DNA of 64,000 bases from Mesorhizobium sp. M2D.F.Ca.ET.226.01.1.1 (GCF_004022705.2 NZ_RZOY02000014.1:124001-188000), one strand, 5' to 3'; positions 33,208 through 42,602 are shown, counted from the first letter of the stretch. A program made the numbers and translations. The notes: generated by a model from the sequence alone, not told the origin.

Positions 33208-34002
33208 ATGAGCGACCAGAACAGACCCGTTGACTGGAAGCACTTTGACGACTTCGCCGCCGGCATCGCCACCAACCGGCTGCCGACGACCGACGCCTTG
33301 CGCGGCCAGACGTTCAAGATCACGCTGAAAACCGGCCGCGTTATCGACCTCGCCTTCACCGCCGCCGACACCGTGGCCTGGAGCGAAGGCGCAGAGGCCG
33401 GCGCCGACTGGTACGAGGCGCTGGAAGTCGCGCCCGACGTCTACTTCATCAACATGACCTTCGCCGCCAGGCCGGCCGAGGACGAAGCCTTCATCGTCGA
33501 CACCAGGACGCGGCGCGTGCTGTCGGTGCGCGAGCGGGTGCGCGAGCCAGGTGAAGCGCCCGGCGAGCCGCGCGTGGCGCAGGTCTATTCCGCCGGTGTT
33601 CTGGGCGATCCCGCCGTGCCGCCGACCGGCCGCGAGCCGGCGCCGACTCGCGACCTGATCGGGCTCACCGCGCATTACACCTACAGCCCCAACCATGTTT
33701 ACGAACACATTTATCTGAGCTCGCAGCGCTACGCCTGGCAGAACCTCGTCGGCGTCCAGCGCGGCCATGGCGACGTCGATCTGGCGACCACCTGGAAATT
33801 CGCCGAGAACTTCTATGTCTTCGGCTTCCGCGAGTTCATCATCCCGGTCGCCTCGCTGTTCTTCTACAACTGGGACACCATGCGCTCGACCGGCAAATTC
33901 CTTGGCGTGACCAGCCAGGGCAAGGTCGAGAACAAGCCCGCCGGCGCCTTCATCGAGAAGAAATCCAGGGCCGTCTACGACCCGGGCCAGGAACCGGTCT
34001 GA
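33208..34002 (+). CDS. MoaF-family protein (lipocalin-like)
   Basis: This 264-residue protein has two beta-rich halves matching MoaF N- and C-terminal domains: LRGQTFKITLKTGRVIDLAF, WYEALEVAPDVYFINMTF, then LIGLTAHYTYSPNHVYEHIY and NFYVFGFREFIIPVASLFFY. Despite the name, MoaF of Klebsiella came from the monoamine (tyramine) regulon and not from molybdopterin synthesis; its biochemical role is unclear. Two ATGs occur (33202 and 33208); the second has GGAG six bases upstream. It lies 13 bp after the SDR and 17 bp before the SnoaL-like gene. Confidence 0.85.
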   Translation: MSDQNRPVDWKHFDDFAAGIATNRLPTTDALRGQTFKITLKTGRVIDLAFTAADTVAWSEGAEAGADWYEALEVAPDVYFINMTFAARPAEDEAFIVDTRTRRVLSVRERVREPGEAPGEPRVAQVYSAGVLGDPAVPPTGREPAPTRDLIGLTAHYTYSPNHVYEHIYLSSQRYAWQNLVGVQRGHGDVDLATTWKFAENFYVFGFREFIIPVASLFFYNWDTMRSTGKFLGVTSQGKVENKPAGAFIEKKSRAVYDPGQEPV

Positions 34003-34019
34003 GCGTTGGGATCAGCATC

Positions 34020-34412
34020 ATGAGCAGCAAGAACTACGACGCCATCAAGGCCCATTACGCCGGCTCCGACGCCAAGGACCTGGTGGCGATGATGGCGCCG
34101 GTCACCGAAACCACGGCATGGACGGAGATGGCAGGCTTTCCCTATGCCGGCACCTATATCGGCCCCGATGCCGTCATCGCCGGGGTCTTCAAGCGCATCG
34201 GCGAAGACTGGGACGGCTACACCTTCGCGCTCGAGAAACTCGTCGACGGCGGCAGCACGATCGTCGGCATCGGCACCTATTCGGGCACCTACAAGAAGAC
34301 CGGCAAGCCGATGACGGCGCGCGTCGTCCATGTCTGGGAGATGCGCGACGGCAAGGCCTTGCGTTTCGAGCAGTTCACCGACACCAGGCTGGTCGCGGCC
34401 GCGATGGGCTGA
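34020..34412 (+). CDS. SnoaL-like / NTF2-fold protein
   Basis: This 130-residue protein begins MSSKNYDAIKAHYAGSDAKD and has the SnoaL-like cone fold: an N-terminal helix pair, GPDAVIAGVFKRIGEDWDG, LVDGGSTIVGIGTYSGTYKK and a final strand pattern VVHVWEMRDGKALRFEQFTD. Such folds act as small-molecule isomerases, cyclases or dehydratases, or simply bind ligands. The operon context (after the SDR and MoaF-like genes) suggests a role on the same substrate. Confidence 0.85.
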   Translation: MSSKNYDAIKAHYAGSDAKDLVAMMAPVTETTAWTEMAGFPYAGTYIGPDAVIAGVFKRIGEDWDGYTFALEKLVDGGSTIVGIGTYSGTYKKTGKPMTARVVHVWEMRDGKALRFEQFTDTRLVAAAMG

Positions 34413-34481
34413 GGCATCGGCGTGAGTGAATGCGGGCCTCGCCTTGGGAGGGTTGGCCCGATGAAACCTGGGAGGATGGAA

Positions 34482-35690
34482 ATGGAAATCAGTCTGAAGG
34501 GAATGCTGGCCGGCCTGCTGCTGTCCACCGCGCTGACCGCCGGCGGCACGCTCGTCGCCAATGCTGGCGGCGACGAGATCGTCATCGGCGCGCCGATCTC
34601 GCTGACCGGGCCGCTGGCTGGCGACGGCAAGGAGCAGAAATGGGCCTATGAGCAGGCCGTGGCCGACATCAACAAGGCCGGCGGCATCATGGTGAAGTCA
34701 GCCGGCAAGAAGCTGCCGGTCCGGCTGGTCGTCGCCGATGATGAAAGCTCCGAAGGCAAGGTCGCTTCGGCGCTGGAAAACCTGATCAAGGTGCAGAAGG
34801 TCGACGCGCTGCTGTCGACCCATTCCGGGCCGATGAACATCGCCGGCGCCATCGTCGCGGAAAAATACAAGAAATTCTACATGATCACGACGGCCTTCCC
34901 CTTCGAATGGCAGCCGTTGAAGCTGAAATATTCGGCGCTGTTCTTTTTCCATCCGGGACCCGGCGCCGAAGTGCCGTTCCAGATCTGGGACAAGCTGCCC
35001 GCGGACGAGAAGCCGAAACATCCGGCGCTGGTCTCGGAAGACTCGCCCGACGGCAAGGGCTTTGGCGGCGCCTTCGAGGCGGCGGCCAAGAAATACGGCT
35101 ACAGCTTTGCTGTCGACGATCCCTGGGCGATCGGCGCCACCGACTATTCGGCGCTGATCACCAAGCTCAAGGCTTCCGATGTCGACGCCATGCTGGTCTT
35201 CGGTTCGCCGGCCGACACCGTCACACTTCTGCGGCAGATGAAGGAGCTCGGCTTCTCGGTGCCTTACCTGCATGGCTGGAAAGGCACCTGGACCGGCGAG
35301 TTCCACGAGGCGCTCGGGCCCGACTCCGACTACATCCTGACCGACGGCTTCTGGTCGGCGAGCTACCCTTACAAAGGCGCCAAGGAGCTCGGCGATCGCT
35401 ACGAGGCCGAGTTCAAGAAGGACTCCGTCACCGTCGGCGCCTTCTACGCCAACGCCCAGGTGCTGGCGCAGGCCATCGAGAAGGCCGGCAGCACCGACGC
35501 GGCGGCGATCCATGACGCCATCTTCGGCCAGGAGTTCAAGGACACCGTCGTCGGCGACCTGAAGTTTGACGAGACCGGCTTCGCGCTGATCCCCAGCGTC
35601 GCCACGCAATGGTGGCAGGGCAAGCACCAGCTCATCTATCCGGACGGCAACTGGACCTACAAGCCGGCCCCGGCCTGGGACAAGCGCTGA
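34482..35690 (+). CDS. HAAT-type ABC transporter substrate-binding protein
   Basis: This 402-residue periplasmic protein has a signal peptide (MEISLKGMLAGLLLSTALTA, cleavage near VANA-GGDE) and a Peripla_BP_6 domain: IVIGAPISLTGPLAGDGKEQ, LVVADDESSEGKVASALENL and VDAMLVFGSPADTVTLLRQM. GGAGG at 34471-34475 favours the second ATG (34482). It delivers ligand to the LivHMGF-type complex encoded next. The ligand need not be a branched-chain amino acid; family members also bind amides, urea and aromatic compounds. Confidence 0.9.
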   Translation: MEISLKGMLAGLLLSTALTAGGTLVANAGGDEIVIGAPISLTGPLAGDGKEQKWAYEQAVADINKAGGIMVKSAGKKLPVRLVVADDESSEGKVASALENLIKVQKVDALLSTHSGPMNIAGAIVAEKYKKFYMITTAFPFEWQPLKLKYSALFFFHPGPGAEVPFQIWDKLPADEKPKHPALVSEDSPDGKGFGGAFEAAAKKYGYSFAVDDPWAIGATDYSALITKLKASDVDAMLVFGSPADTVTLLRQMKELGFSVPYLHGWKGTWTGEFHEALGPDSDYILTDGFWSASYPYKGAKELGDRYEAEFKKDSVTVGAFYANAQVLAQAIEKAGSTDAAAIHDAIFGQEFKDTVVGDLKFDETGFALIPSVATQWWQGKHQLIYPDGNWTYKPAPAWDKR

Positions 35691-35769
35691 CGAAACAGAA
35701 GCGGCGGGCGGGGCGGTCGCCACGGCGTGACCGCCCCGGTGTTGTCACCAGGGGAGAGACAGAAACACG

Positions 35770-36507
35770 ATGCAGGCGGACGAAACCTTGCTGCGCCTCG
35801 AGGCGGTCAAGAAGCGCTTCGGCGGGCTTGTCGTCCTCAACAACATCGACATCGTGGTCGGCCCCAATGAACTGATCGGGCTGATCGGTCCGAACGGCGC
35901 CGGCAAGTCGACGCTCTTCAACGTCATCACCGCCATCTACGCGCCGACCGAAGGGCGCGTGTCCTTCCGCGGCAAGGACATCACCGGCATCGCGCCGCAC
36001 CGCATCGCGCGGCTCGGCATCGCCCGGACCTTTCAGTTGGTGCGCACTTTCCTCACCATGACCGCCTTCGAGAATGTCATGGTCGGCGCCGTCTACGGGG
36101 CAGGGGCCCGCGTCAAGCATGCGACAGAGACCGCGAATGCGGCATTGGAGCTGGTCGGCCTGACGGCGCGACGCGACATGCGCACCGCGCATATGACGTT
36201 ATCCGACCGTCGCATGCTGGAGATTGCGCGCGCCGTCGCCTCCGATCCGGCGCTGCTCCTGCTCGACGAGCCCATGGCCGGCCTCAACCCGACCGAGATC
36301 CAGCGCATGGTCGATGTCATCCGACGCGTTCGCTGCGAGAAGGGCATCTCGATGCTCTGGGTCGAGCACAAGGTCGACGCCATCATGAAAGTGTGCAGCC
36401 GCGTGATCGTGCTCGACCATGGCGAGAAAATCGCCGACGGCACACCGCGCGACGTCACGCAAAACCGCAAAGTCATCGAGGCCTATCTTGGCGAACCGGC
36501 TGCTTGA
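35770..36507 (+). CDS. livG: HAAT ABC transporter ATP-binding protein, LivG type
   Basis: This 245-residue ATPase has Walker A GPNGAGKST (40-48) and Walker B ALLLLDE with PMAGLNPTE. The signature region reads MTLSDRRMLEIARAVA (142-157), lacking the usual Tyr-Gly of LPYGDQRRLEIARALA. A shortened signature of this kind is, to my knowledge, typical of one LivG subgroup and not a defect. It energises the LivH/LivM pore with LivF. The livF gene starts inside its last 20 bp. Confidence 0.9.
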   Translation: MQADETLLRLEAVKKRFGGLVVLNNIDIVVGPNELIGLIGPNGAGKSTLFNVITAIYAPTEGRVSFRGKDITGIAPHRIARLGIARTFQLVRTFLTMTAFENVMVGAVYGAGARVKHATETANAALELVGLTARRDMRTAHMTLSDRRMLEIARAVASDPALLLLDEPMAGLNPTEIQRMVDVIRRVRCEKGISMLWVEHKVDAIMKVCSRVIVLDHGEKIADGTPRDVTQNRKVIEAYLGEPAA

Positions 36508-37210
36508 AGTAAGCGATCTCGAAGTCGCCTATGGCGACGTCGGCGCGCTGTGGGGCGTGTCGCTCCATGTCGATCCCGGCACGATCGTCGCGCTGGTCGG
36601 CGCCAACGGTGCCGGCAAGACGACGCTGCTCCGCACCGTTTCCGGCCTGCTCAAGCCGAAGGCCGGCGACATCCGCTTGTCGGGCCAGTCGCTGGTTGGC
36701 AAGCAGCCGCAGGAGATCGCCCGCTTGGGCATCGCGCATGTGCCGGAAGGGCGCGGCCTGTTCCGCCAGATGACGGTGCTGGAGAATCTCGAGCTCGGCG
36801 CCTTCCAGCCCAAGGCCCGTCCGCGCACCAAGGAGCTGCTGGAGAAAGCCTACACGCTCTTCCCGCGCCTGAAGGAACGCGCGCAGCAGAAGGCCGGTTC
36901 GCTCTCCGGCGGCGAGCAACAGATGCTCGCGATCGCGCGCGCCACCATGTCGGAACCGTCGCTGCTCATCCTCGACGAACCGTCGCTGGGTCTCAGCCCG
37001 CTCGTCGTGCAGCAGATGTTTTCGCTCATCCAGACCTTGCACGGCCAGGGCGTCACCATCCTGCTTGTCGAGCAGAACATCCATCAGGCGCTGAAGGTTG
37101 CCGACTACGCCTTCGTGCTGAAGACCGGCTCGCTCGCCATGCAGGGCACCGGCGCCGACCTCATCGCCGATCCCGAAATCCAGAAGGCCTATATGGGCGT
37201 GTTGGAGTAG
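36488..37210 (+). CDS. livF: HAAT ABC transporter ATP-binding protein, LivF type, TTG start
   Basis: This 240-residue ATPase begins MANRLLEVSDLEVAYGDVGA from a TTG at 36488 that lies within livG, with GAGG about 7 nt upstream; the next in-frame ATG would cut off the first beta strands. It has Walker A GANGAGKTT, signature LSGGEQQMLAIARA, Walker B LLILDEPSLGLSP and switch VEQN, all canonical. The 20-bp overlap with livG indicates translational coupling. Confidence 0.9.
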   Translation: MANRLLEVSDLEVAYGDVGALWGVSLHVDPGTIVALVGANGAGKTTLLRTVSGLLKPKAGDIRLSGQSLVGKQPQEIARLGIAHVPEGRGLFRQMTVLENLELGAFQPKARPRTKELLEKAYTLFPRLKERAQQKAGSLSGGEQQMLAIARATMSEPSLLILDEPSLGLSPLVVQQMFSLIQTLHGQGVTILLVEQNIHQALKVADYAFVLKTGSLAMQGTGADLIADPEIQKAYMGVLE

Positions 37211-37214
37211 AAAA

Positions 37215-38108
37215 ATGGTCAATCTCCCGCCACCCGAAATCCTGCTCCAACTCTCGCTCAACGGCGCGCTCGGCGGTGCCATGTATGGCGTCGCCGCCGT
37301 CGGCCTGAGCCTGATCTTCGGCACCATGCGGCTGATCTTCCTCGCCCAGGGCGCGATGATCATCCTCGCCGCCTATTTCGTCCGCGCGCTGTTCTACGGC
37401 CTCGGCATCGACCCGTTCCTGTCGCTGTTGATCGTCGTGCCGGTCGGGCTCGTCGTCGGCTGGCTGATCTATCAGGGCCTGTTCCGCAAGGCGGCCGCCG
37501 AGGAAGACCGCAACGTCTCGCTGCTGATCGCCGTTGGGCTGATGTTCCTGGTGCAGAACCTGATGACGGTGATCTGGGGCGGCAACACCGCCGGCGTGGT
37601 GACGAGCTATACGGCAAGCGGTATCGAACTGCTCGGCGTGCGCACCTCCTTCACCCGCTCGATGGGTTTTTTGATCGCGCTCGCCGGCACCGGACTCGTG
37701 ATACTCTTCCTGCGCAAGACGATTGTCGGCAAGGCGGTGCGGGCCGCTTCGGAAGATATGGACGCCGCGACCTTGATGGGCATCAGCCCGCACCGCGTCA
37801 ATGCAATTGCCTTTGCCATCGGCATTTCGCTGGCGGGCGCGGCGGGTGTCGCGGTCGCCACCACCTTTCCGTTCAACCCCTTCGCCGGCTTCATCTTCAG
37901 CCTCAAAGCGCTGGTGGCGCTGGCGCTGGGCGGCATCGGCAATGTCACCGGCGCTCTGGCCGGCGGCATTCTGCTCGGCTTGATCGAGGCCTATGTGCAG
38001 TTCTTCATCTCGGGCGGCTGGACGAATGCCATCGCCTACGGCGTCTTCCTCCTGGTGCTGATGTTCAAGCCGGAAGGCCTGTTCAGCCGGCCCTACAAGA
38101 AGGCTTGA
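37215..38108 (+). CDS. livH: HAAT ABC transporter permease, LivH type
   Basis: This 297-residue inner-membrane protein has about eight helices. Family marks are NGALGGAMYGVAAVGLSLIF at the start, the cytoplasmic coupling loop AVRAASEDMDAATLMGISPH, and FIFSLKALVALALGGIGNVT near the end. It pairs with LivM as the transport pore. It starts 4 bp after livF and ends 5 bp before livM. Confidence 0.92.
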   Translation: MVNLPPPEILLQLSLNGALGGAMYGVAAVGLSLIFGTMRLIFLAQGAMIILAAYFVRALFYGLGIDPFLSLLIVVPVGLVVGWLIYQGLFRKAAAEEDRNVSLLIAVGLMFLVQNLMTVIWGGNTAGVVTSYTASGIELLGVRTSFTRSMGFLIALAGTGLVILFLRKTIVGKAVRAASEDMDAATLMGISPHRVNAIAFAIGISLAGAAGVAVATTFPFNPFAGFIFSLKALVALALGGIGNVTGALAGGILLGLIEAYVQFFISGGWTNAIAYGVFLLVLMFKPEGLFSRPYKKA

Positions 38109-38113
38109 GAACG

Positions 38114-39085
38114 ATGAGCCGAGCCTCGCAATGGATCGCAATTGTCGTCGTGGCAGTGCTCGCGCTGCTGCCGTTCGTGCCGGGCGCGGTCGACGCCTAT
38201 TATTTCTCCTTCCTGTTCTTCGTCTTCCTCTACGCCGTCATGGCTCAGAGCTGGAACCTGGTTGCAGGCTATGGTGGCCAGATCAGCCTCGGCAGCCACG
38301 CCTTCTTCGGCCTCGGCGCCTACACCACCGCGATCCTGTGGAGCGGTAATTATCTTTGGGGCTCGCTCTATGACAGTCATCCAAACATCTACTATTTCGA
38401 CCCGGTGACGATGCTGCTGGGTGGCCTCGTTGCGGCGATTGCCGCGGTCGTTATCGGCCTGCCGCTGCTGTCGAAACTCCATGGCGATTATTTCGCGCTC
38501 GGCACGCTCGGCTTCGGCGAGATCGTCAAGGTGATCTTCGTCAATGGTGGCGACTTCACCGGCGGCGCCTTCGGCATCGTCGCGCCGGCCAGCAGCTTCG
38601 GCACGCTGCGGCCGCATTACTGGGTTGGGCTCGGCCTGATGGTCGCCACCGCCCTGGCCATCCGCATGCTGATGCGCTCGCGCTACGGCCTGGCGCTGAT
38701 CGCCGTGCGTGACGATGAGATGGCGGCTTCCGCCAACGGCATCGACACGCTCAAGGTCAAGGTCGCGGCGTTCGCCGGCAGCGCCTTCATCGCCGGCGTC
38801 GCCGGCAGCCTCTACACCTTCTACATCTTCCATGTCGGACCGGACTCGGTGTTCGACCTCGACTGGATGCTCTTGCCGCTGATGATGACGGTGGTCGGCG
38901 GCACTGGCACGATCCTGGGGCCGATCCTAGGCGCGCTGGTGATGTATGCCGTGTTCGACCTCGCCCGCATCGTCGTGCCGGACTACCACCCGGTGATTTC
39001 GGGCCTGACGATCATCCTGGCGATGCTGTTCCTGCCGAAGGGGATGATGCGGTTGAGTCGCAAGGCTCGGGTGGCCGGCGCCTGA
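38114..39085 (+). CDS. livM: HAAT ABC transporter permease, LivM type
   Basis: This 323-residue inner-membrane protein has QSWNLVAGYGGQISLGSHAF (the LivM helix-2 signature), LPLLSKLHGDYFALGTLGFG, the coupling loop ALIAVRDDEMAASANGIDTL and MTVVGGTGTILGPILGALVM. An in-frame TTG lies at 38105; the ATG at 38114 is preferred. It is the last gene of the SDR-MoaF-SnoaL-HAAT run. Confidence 0.92.
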   Translation: MSRASQWIAIVVVAVLALLPFVPGAVDAYYFSFLFFVFLYAVMAQSWNLVAGYGGQISLGSHAFFGLGAYTTAILWSGNYLWGSLYDSHPNIYYFDPVTMLLGGLVAAIAAVVIGLPLLSKLHGDYFALGTLGFGEIVKVIFVNGGDFTGGAFGIVAPASSFGTLRPHYWVGLGLMVATALAIRMLMRSRYGLALIAVRDDEMAASANGIDTLKVKVAAFAGSAFIAGVAGSLYTFYIFHVGPDSVFDLDWMLLPLMMTVVGGTGTILGPILGALVMYAVFDLARIVVPDYHPVISGLTIILAMLFLPKGMMRLSRKARVAGA

Positions 39086-39140
39086 GCCGGCCTCGGCTGG
39101 CGCCGTCGACGAGATGCTCGCCAGCGGCGGCGCCTTCCGC

Positions 39141-39434
39141 TTATTTGCCCTGGATCAGCAGGCCGAGCGGGGCCAGCGGGCCGACATGCATGAACTCATA
39201 CTGCGCGAACCCTTCGGCCGTCAGCGGCAACGCTTCGATCCTGGCCTTTGCCTCATCGACCGTATCGACGTCCATCAGGAAGATGACACCGGGCTTGTCC
39301 TGGCGGAACCAGAACTGCTCGATCTTGCCGTCGAGATACAGCTGGAGCGTGGCAGGTACTTCGCTAGGCATGATCTGCTGGCGTTGTTCGGGCGTGATCG
39401 GTTTTACGATCGATGCAACGGCTAGGACTTTCAT
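39141..39434 (-). CDS. Muconolactone isomerase-like small protein
   Basis: This 97-residue alpha/beta protein begins MKVLAVASIVKPITPEQRQQ and carries LYLDGKIEQFWFRQDKPGVI and DVDTVDEAKARIEALPL. This is the dimeric ferredoxin-like pattern of the muconolactone delta-isomerase family. AAGGAG 7 nt upstream supports the ATG at 39434. It need not act on muconolactone; similar proteins are widespread as uncharacterised YCII/MIase-like proteins. It is divergent from the GlxA-type regulator at 39566, its likely controller. Confidence 0.75.
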   Translation of the reverse strand: MKVLAVASIVKPITPEQRQQIMPSEVPATLQLYLDGKIEQFWFRQDKPGVIFLMDVDTVDEAKARIEALPLTAEGFAQYEFMHVGPLAPLGLLIQGK

Positions 39435-39565
39435 CTGCGATCTCCTTGTTTCGACTGTAGGGGTGTCCCGAGGTGTCGATATCCGGGTGTCCGACAAGGC
39501 CCATATAGCCAACGGGTCACCAACGCGGTATCGTCGTAAATGCCAACTTTAAGGTCATTTACGCC

Positions 39566-40531
39566 ATGCGGATTTGTGTGCTTGCCCTCGATGGCTTGTT
39601 CGATACTGGCCTAGCCGTGATGCTGGACGCGTTCAGGCTGGCCAACAATTTCTCGGATAGGGTGATGGGCGGAACCCCGCATTTCGAGCTGACCGTCGTC
39701 GGCATGCGTAGGAAGGTCAGGTCGGGCCTAGGGCTTCCGATACCCGTCGCAGCCGTGAGGCCGGGGCTGAACCCGGACTGGGTGGTGGTTCCGGCGCTCA
39801 GCACCGGCACGCCGGAACAGCTGGTGCCGGCGCTGGCGCGGCCGGATGTGGCGCAGGCCAGAGCGCAGCTCTTGAAATGGCATGCCGGAGGCGCCCAGAT
39901 AGCTGCCTCCTGCATCGGCACATTCCTGGTGGCGGAGACCGGGCTTCTCGATCGACGGCAGGCGACGACGACCTGGTGGCTGGCGCCGCTGTTCCGGCAG
40001 CTTTATCCGCATGTGCTGCTCGATGAATCCCGCATGCTTGTGCCGACCGACATTGGCGTCACCGCGGGTGCCGCGATGGGGCATCTCGATCTGGCGCTGT
40101 GGCTGATCCGCAGGGCGAGCCCCGAGTTGTCAGGCCTCGTCTCGCGTTATCTGCTTGCCGACATTCGCTCCTCGCAGGCGCCTTATATCATCCCCAATCA
40201 TCTGGCGCAGGCCGATCCCTTGGTGCTGCGCTTCGAGCGGTGGGCGCGCGGGCATCTTAAGCAAGGGTTCTCGCTGCAGGAAGCCGCCAATGCGCTCGCG
40301 ACCAGCGCGCGCTCGTTGCAACGCCGTTGCCAGGCGGTGCTCGGCAAGTCGCCGCTGTCCTATTTCCAGGATCTGCGTGTCGAGCACGCCCAGTCGCTTC
40401 TGCACGGCAGCGGCCTGGACATCGAAGCCATTGCCGCCGAGGTCGGCTACGCCGACGGCGCCACTCTGCGCACGCTGTTGCGCCAGCGCCTGGGACGCGG
40501 TGTGCGCGATTTGCGCGCCGACCTGCGCTGA
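39566..40531 (+). CDS. GlxA-family AraC regulator with DJ-1/PfpI domain
   Basis: This 321-residue regulator has an N-terminal class I glutamine-amidotransferase-like (DJ-1/PfpI) domain (about 2-185) with a cysteine at the nucleophile elbow (IAASCIGTFLVAETG). The C-terminal AraC HTH pair (about 215-315) includes FSLQEAANALATSARSLQRR and LDIEAIAAEVGYADGATLR. In this family the first domain usually senses a ligand and does no catalysis. It shares an upstream region with the muconolactone isomerase-like gene. Confidence 0.88.
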   Translation: MRICVLALDGLFDTGLAVMLDAFRLANNFSDRVMGGTPHFELTVVGMRRKVRSGLGLPIPVAAVRPGLNPDWVVVPALSTGTPEQLVPALARPDVAQARAQLLKWHAGGAQIAASCIGTFLVAETGLLDRRQATTTWWLAPLFRQLYPHVLLDESRMLVPTDIGVTAGAAMGHLDLALWLIRRASPELSGLVSRYLLADIRSSQAPYIIPNHLAQADPLVLRFERWARGHLKQGFSLQEAANALATSARSLQRRCQAVLGKSPLSYFQDLRVEHAQSLLHGSGLDIEAIAAEVGYADGATLRTLLRQRLGRGVRDLRADLR

Positions 40532-40552
40532 TCGAGCGGCGTTCCTTGGCCG

Positions 40553-41455
40553 CTAACTCATCATCTTCGGCAATCCCGCCGCCAGCGCGTCGACGGCCAG
40601 CCGTACCTTCAGCGGCAGATGCGGTGTCTGCAGCCAGAGCGCGTGGCAATCGTAGAGATAGTCGGGCTGTTCAGGCAGTATCCGCACCAGCCTGCCTGCC
40701 TCGATACGCTCGCGCACCAGCCAGTATGGCAGCCAGGCCAGCCCCATGCCTTCTGTCGCCGCATCGGCGATGGCATCGAGATCGTCGAGTCGCAGCCGGC
40801 CGACCGGCACGATCTCTGCGACGGAACCGTCATCGCGCGGGAACAGCCAGGGCTGCAGCATGTGGCCGAGCCGGCGATAGATGATCGTCTGGTGGCCGGC
40901 GATGCCCTCAAGGTCGGTCGGCTGGCCGAAGGTGTCCACGTAGGACTGCGAGGCGCAGACGATCATGCGCTGGCGCGCGACGCGGCGCGCGATGATGCCG
41001 GCCCGGTCGCCCAGCGTTCCTGTGCGGATCGCGAGGTCGAAGCCGTCCTCGACAAGATCGGCGAAACGGTCGCTGAGCGACAGGTCGAGTTCCAGCGTCG
41101 GATGGAGTCGCGCGAGCTCGAGCAGGATGGGCGTGACGCAATGGCGTCCGAAATGCGCCGGCATCGTCACGCGCAACCTGCCGCGCGGCTCGGACAGTTG
41201 GTCGGCGGCCAGCGCATCGGCTGCTTCCGCTTCGGCCAGCACGATCCTGCAGCGGCCGTAATAGGCGCGCCCGAAATCGGTCAGGCTTTGCCGGCGCGTG
41301 GTGCGGTTGATGAGGCGCATGCCGAGCCGCTCCTCGAGGAAGCGCACATGCTTGCCCACCATCGGTCCCGATAAATCGAGTGCGGCCGCTGCGGCCGCGA
41401 ACGAGCCGAGATCGACCGCCTTGACGAAGACTGCCATGCTTTCGAGGCGATCCAT
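40553..41455 (-). CDS. LysR-family regulator of the adjacent oxidoreductase
   Basis: This 300-residue LysR protein begins MDRLESMAVFVKAVDLGSFA (HTH about 1-60, including LSGPMVGKHVRFLEERLGMR) and has the effector domain GRLRVTMPAHFGRHCVTPIL to the end. The ATG at 41455 is chosen over a TTG at 41461. It is divergent from the quinone oxidoreductase-like gene (start 41558), the classic arrangement for a LysR regulator and its target. Confidence 0.9.
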   Translation of the reverse strand: MDRLESMAVFVKAVDLGSFAAAAAALDLSGPMVGKHVRFLEERLGMRLINRTTRRQSLTDFGRAYYGRCRIVLAEAEAADALAADQLSEPRGRLRVTMPAHFGRHCVTPILLELARLHPTLELDLSLSDRFADLVEDGFDLAIRTGTLGDRAGIIARRVARQRMIVCASQSYVDTFGQPTDLEGIAGHQTIIYRRLGHMLQPWLFPRDDGSVAEIVPVGRLRLDDLDAIADAATEGMGLAWLPYWLVRERIEAGRLVRILPEQPDYLYDCHALWLQTPHLPLKVRLAVDALAAGLPKMMS

Positions 41456-41557
41456 ATTCAAAACCTGTCGTTTCGACTGCTCTGCCGTTTGAACGATTTA
41501 TCTCTGTTGGATGCCTCATCATAGTCAATTCCATCAAGCAGATTTGGAGTTGCATGG

Positions 41558-42544
41558 ATGGCAAAGGTTGTTCGCTTTCACAGTCACGGCGGCCCGGAAG
41601 TGCTGCATATCGAAGATGTCGAGGTGCCGCGGCCCGGTCCGGGCGAGGTGCGGATCAGCGTCAAGGCGCTGGGCCTGAATCGCGCCGAAGCCTCGATGCG
41701 CAAGGGCACTTACATCGAGACGCCATCGCTGCCGTCGGGCCTCGGCCTCGAAGCGGCGGGCATTGTCGAGACGGTCGGCGATGGTGTGGACGGCTTCGCG
41801 CCTGGCGATGCGGTCAGCATAATCCCGCCACGCTCGATGGCGCGCTGGCCGGCCTATGGCGAACTCGTCACCTTTCCGGCCGGGCTCGTCGTCAAGCATC
41901 CGCCCGCGCTTGGTTTCGAGGCCGCCGCCGCGACATGGATGCAATATCTCACCGCCTATGGCGCGCTAATCGATATCGCGCATCTCGACCGCGACGAGCC
42001 CGTCGTCATCACCGCCGCGTCGAGCAGCGTCGGGCTCGCCGCCATCCAGATCGCCAACAGGATTGGCGCCGTGCCGATCGCAATCACCCGGACATCGGTC
42101 AAGAAAGCGGCGCTGTTCGATGCCGGCGCAGCTTATGTCGTGGCCTTGGCTGAGGAGGATCTCGAAGAGCGGCTGAAGGCGATCGCGCCGCTGGGCGTGC
42201 GCGTCGTCCTCGACGCTGTAGGCGGTCCGATCTTCACGCCGCTGACGGCTTCGATGGCGCACGGCGGCATCCTCATCGAATATGGCGGCCTCAGCCCCGA
42301 GCCGACGCCGTTCCCACTATCCGAGGTGCTGGCCAAGACACTGACATTGCGCGGCTATCTCGTCCACGAAATCACCGGCGACCAGGCCCGTCTGAAAGCC
42401 GGCGAGGCCTTTATTCTCGACGGCCTCGCCTCAGGCGCGCTGAAGCCGATCGTCGCCAGGACGTTTCCGTTCGAGAAGATCGTCGAGGCGCATCGCTACC
42501 TGGAATTAGGCGAGCAGTTCGGCAAGATCGTCGTGACGATCTGA
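41558..42544 (+). CDS. Zinc-independent alcohol dehydrogenase / quinone oxidoreductase-like protein
   Basis: This 328-residue MDR-superfamily enzyme begins MAKVVRFHSHGGPEVLHIED (GroES-like domain to about 120). It has the nucleotide-binding segment PVVITAASSSVGLAAIQIAN (a variant of AxGGVG) and FEKIVEAHRYLELGEQFGKI near the end. The structural-zinc cysteine cluster and catalytic Cys/His ligands are absent, as in NADPH:quinone oxidoreductases. GGAG at 41546-41549 favours the ATG at 41558 over the one at 41553. Its probable regulator is the divergent LysR gene. Confidence 0.9.
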   Translation: MAKVVRFHSHGGPEVLHIEDVEVPRPGPGEVRISVKALGLNRAEASMRKGTYIETPSLPSGLGLEAAGIVETVGDGVDGFAPGDAVSIIPPRSMARWPAYGELVTFPAGLVVKHPPALGFEAAAATWMQYLTAYGALIDIAHLDRDEPVVITAASSSVGLAAIQIANRIGAVPIAITRTSVKKAALFDAGAAYVVALAEEDLEERLKAIAPLGVRVVLDAVGGPIFTPLTASMAHGGILIEYGGLSPEPTPFPLSEVLAKTLTLRGYLVHEITGDQARLKAGEAFILDGLASGALKPIVARTFPFEKIVEAHRYLELGEQFGKIVVTI

Positions 42545-42602
42545 GCAGGGCTTCAAGCGATCGGCGCGCCCGGGTTGGGCGCGCATGATCCAGCCAAGGC
42601 CG

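Noticed and set aside
35770..36507. LivG of the first importer as a defective ATPase because its signature lacks Tyr-Gly
   Set aside because: The variant LSDRRMLEIARAVA with PMAGLNPTE matches, as far as I recall, a functional LivG subgroup; Walker motifs are intact.
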